Source of the DNA: Kitasatospora purpeofusca
Lineage (GTDB): Bacteria; Actinomycetota; Actinomycetes; Streptomycetales; Streptomycetaceae
Direction: 5' to 3'
Length of the DNA stretch: 64,000 bases
NCBI RefSeq assembly: GCF_000718025.1
Contig: NZ_JODS01000022.1
Location: forward strand, 62,001-126,000
Both the position numbers and the translations under genes were made by a program. The notes beneath the pieces are model-generated. The model made no database searches, was not told the DNA's origin, and saw only the letters and a program-made list of their open reading frames with translations. The first letter of the stretch is position 1, and each line of letters opens with the position of its first letter. Of this stretch, positions 63,786 to 64,000 are shown piece by piece.

Positions 63786-64000
63786 TACTCCCCCGGTCCG
63801 TCCGCCCGGTGCCCGCGATGCGGTCATGGGCTCCCCGGGCGGGCCGGGACGTACGACAATGGGGCTGCCCCGTCCCGGGGCTGCCGGCTGCACACCCTCC
63901 TCGGCAGCAGGCTGCATTTCCACGCGGGGGCGTCGACGACGCCGCTCCCGCGTCGGCTCCTGCCCGGCCGGACGCAGGCGCCGTATGCTCGACTCCACGG
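63786..64000. other. Right-edge non-coding segment
   Basis: No supported gene. A TATGCT at 63984-63989 could be the -10 of a gene beyond the window. No terminator hairpin is obvious after gatD. Confidence 0.35.

Overview
The DNA is very GC-rich, with strong third-position G/C bias, AGGAGG-type ribosome sites, many GTG starts, and glmS and murT/gatD genes of actinobacterial type. This fits a Streptomyces or Kitasatospora chromosome. No tRNA, rRNA, insertion sequence or CRISPR array was seen. The window divides into a biosynthetic left half (1 to about 32,150, all on the minus strand) and a right half of regulators, exporters, an unusual secreted toxin-like protein and housekeeping genes.

Region A (1-6811) looks like a self-contained, unfamiliar RiPP locus. 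In transcription order it has an S9 oligopeptidase, a 52-residue precursor-like peptide (4800-4958, too short for ordinary ORF calling), a radical SAM C-methyltransferase of the RiPP-maturation type, a DUF5825-like partner, a cytochrome P450 and an MFS exporter cut by the window edge. The peptidase stop and the peptide start share an ATGA.

Region B (7006-32146) is an NRPS cluster built around an amino-group carrier protein. LysW (ending EDWGE) with LysX, LysZ, LysY and LysK, a split transketolase and a DegT aminotransferase match the known route to diaminodihydroxyheptanoate, the precursor of the azabicyclic (aziridine) amino acid of vazabitide, ficellomycin and azinomycin. A P-loop sulfotransferase and a complete PAPS module (CysC, CysD, CysN) fit sulfation of a hydroxyl followed by sulfate elimination to close the aziridine. 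A C-A-T NRPS, free A, PCP and C proteins, a thioesterase/acyl-CoA dehydrogenase fusion, a P450 with an aberrant I-helix, a GNAT, a BtrH-like protein with a bldA-type TTA codon, a small unknown protein and an exporter complete it. Stop/start overlaps (ATGA, GTGA, TTGA, CTGA) link most of these genes. A promoter upstream of the NRPS (32255-32283) probably starts the operon.

Region C (32444-43138) holds a TetR gene divergent from an NmrA-like oxidoreductase with two identical operators, a second TetR, DUF1918 and DedA proteins, a PIG-L deacetylase, an ArsR-type regulator coupled to an MFS exporter under two palindromes, a FUSC-family membrane protein and an amidase.

Region D (43324-49272) encodes a secreted protein of about 1,980 residues: a pertussis-toxin-like mono-ADP-ribosyltransferase domain, a proline/tryptophan repeat tract, many ricin-type lectin modules (four of them recent tandem copies) and a C-terminal bulb-type lectin. 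I did not recognise this architecture as a named toxin.

Region E (49453-63785) carries a GH35 beta-galactosidase, a serine beta-lactamase-like hydrolase, glmS with a small upstream gene, asnB (divergent, with a 24-bp perfect palindrome between them), an HEXXH-containing exported protein, a PLP decarboxylase, an ACT-GNAT fusion and murT-gatD. Hairpin terminators separate most units.
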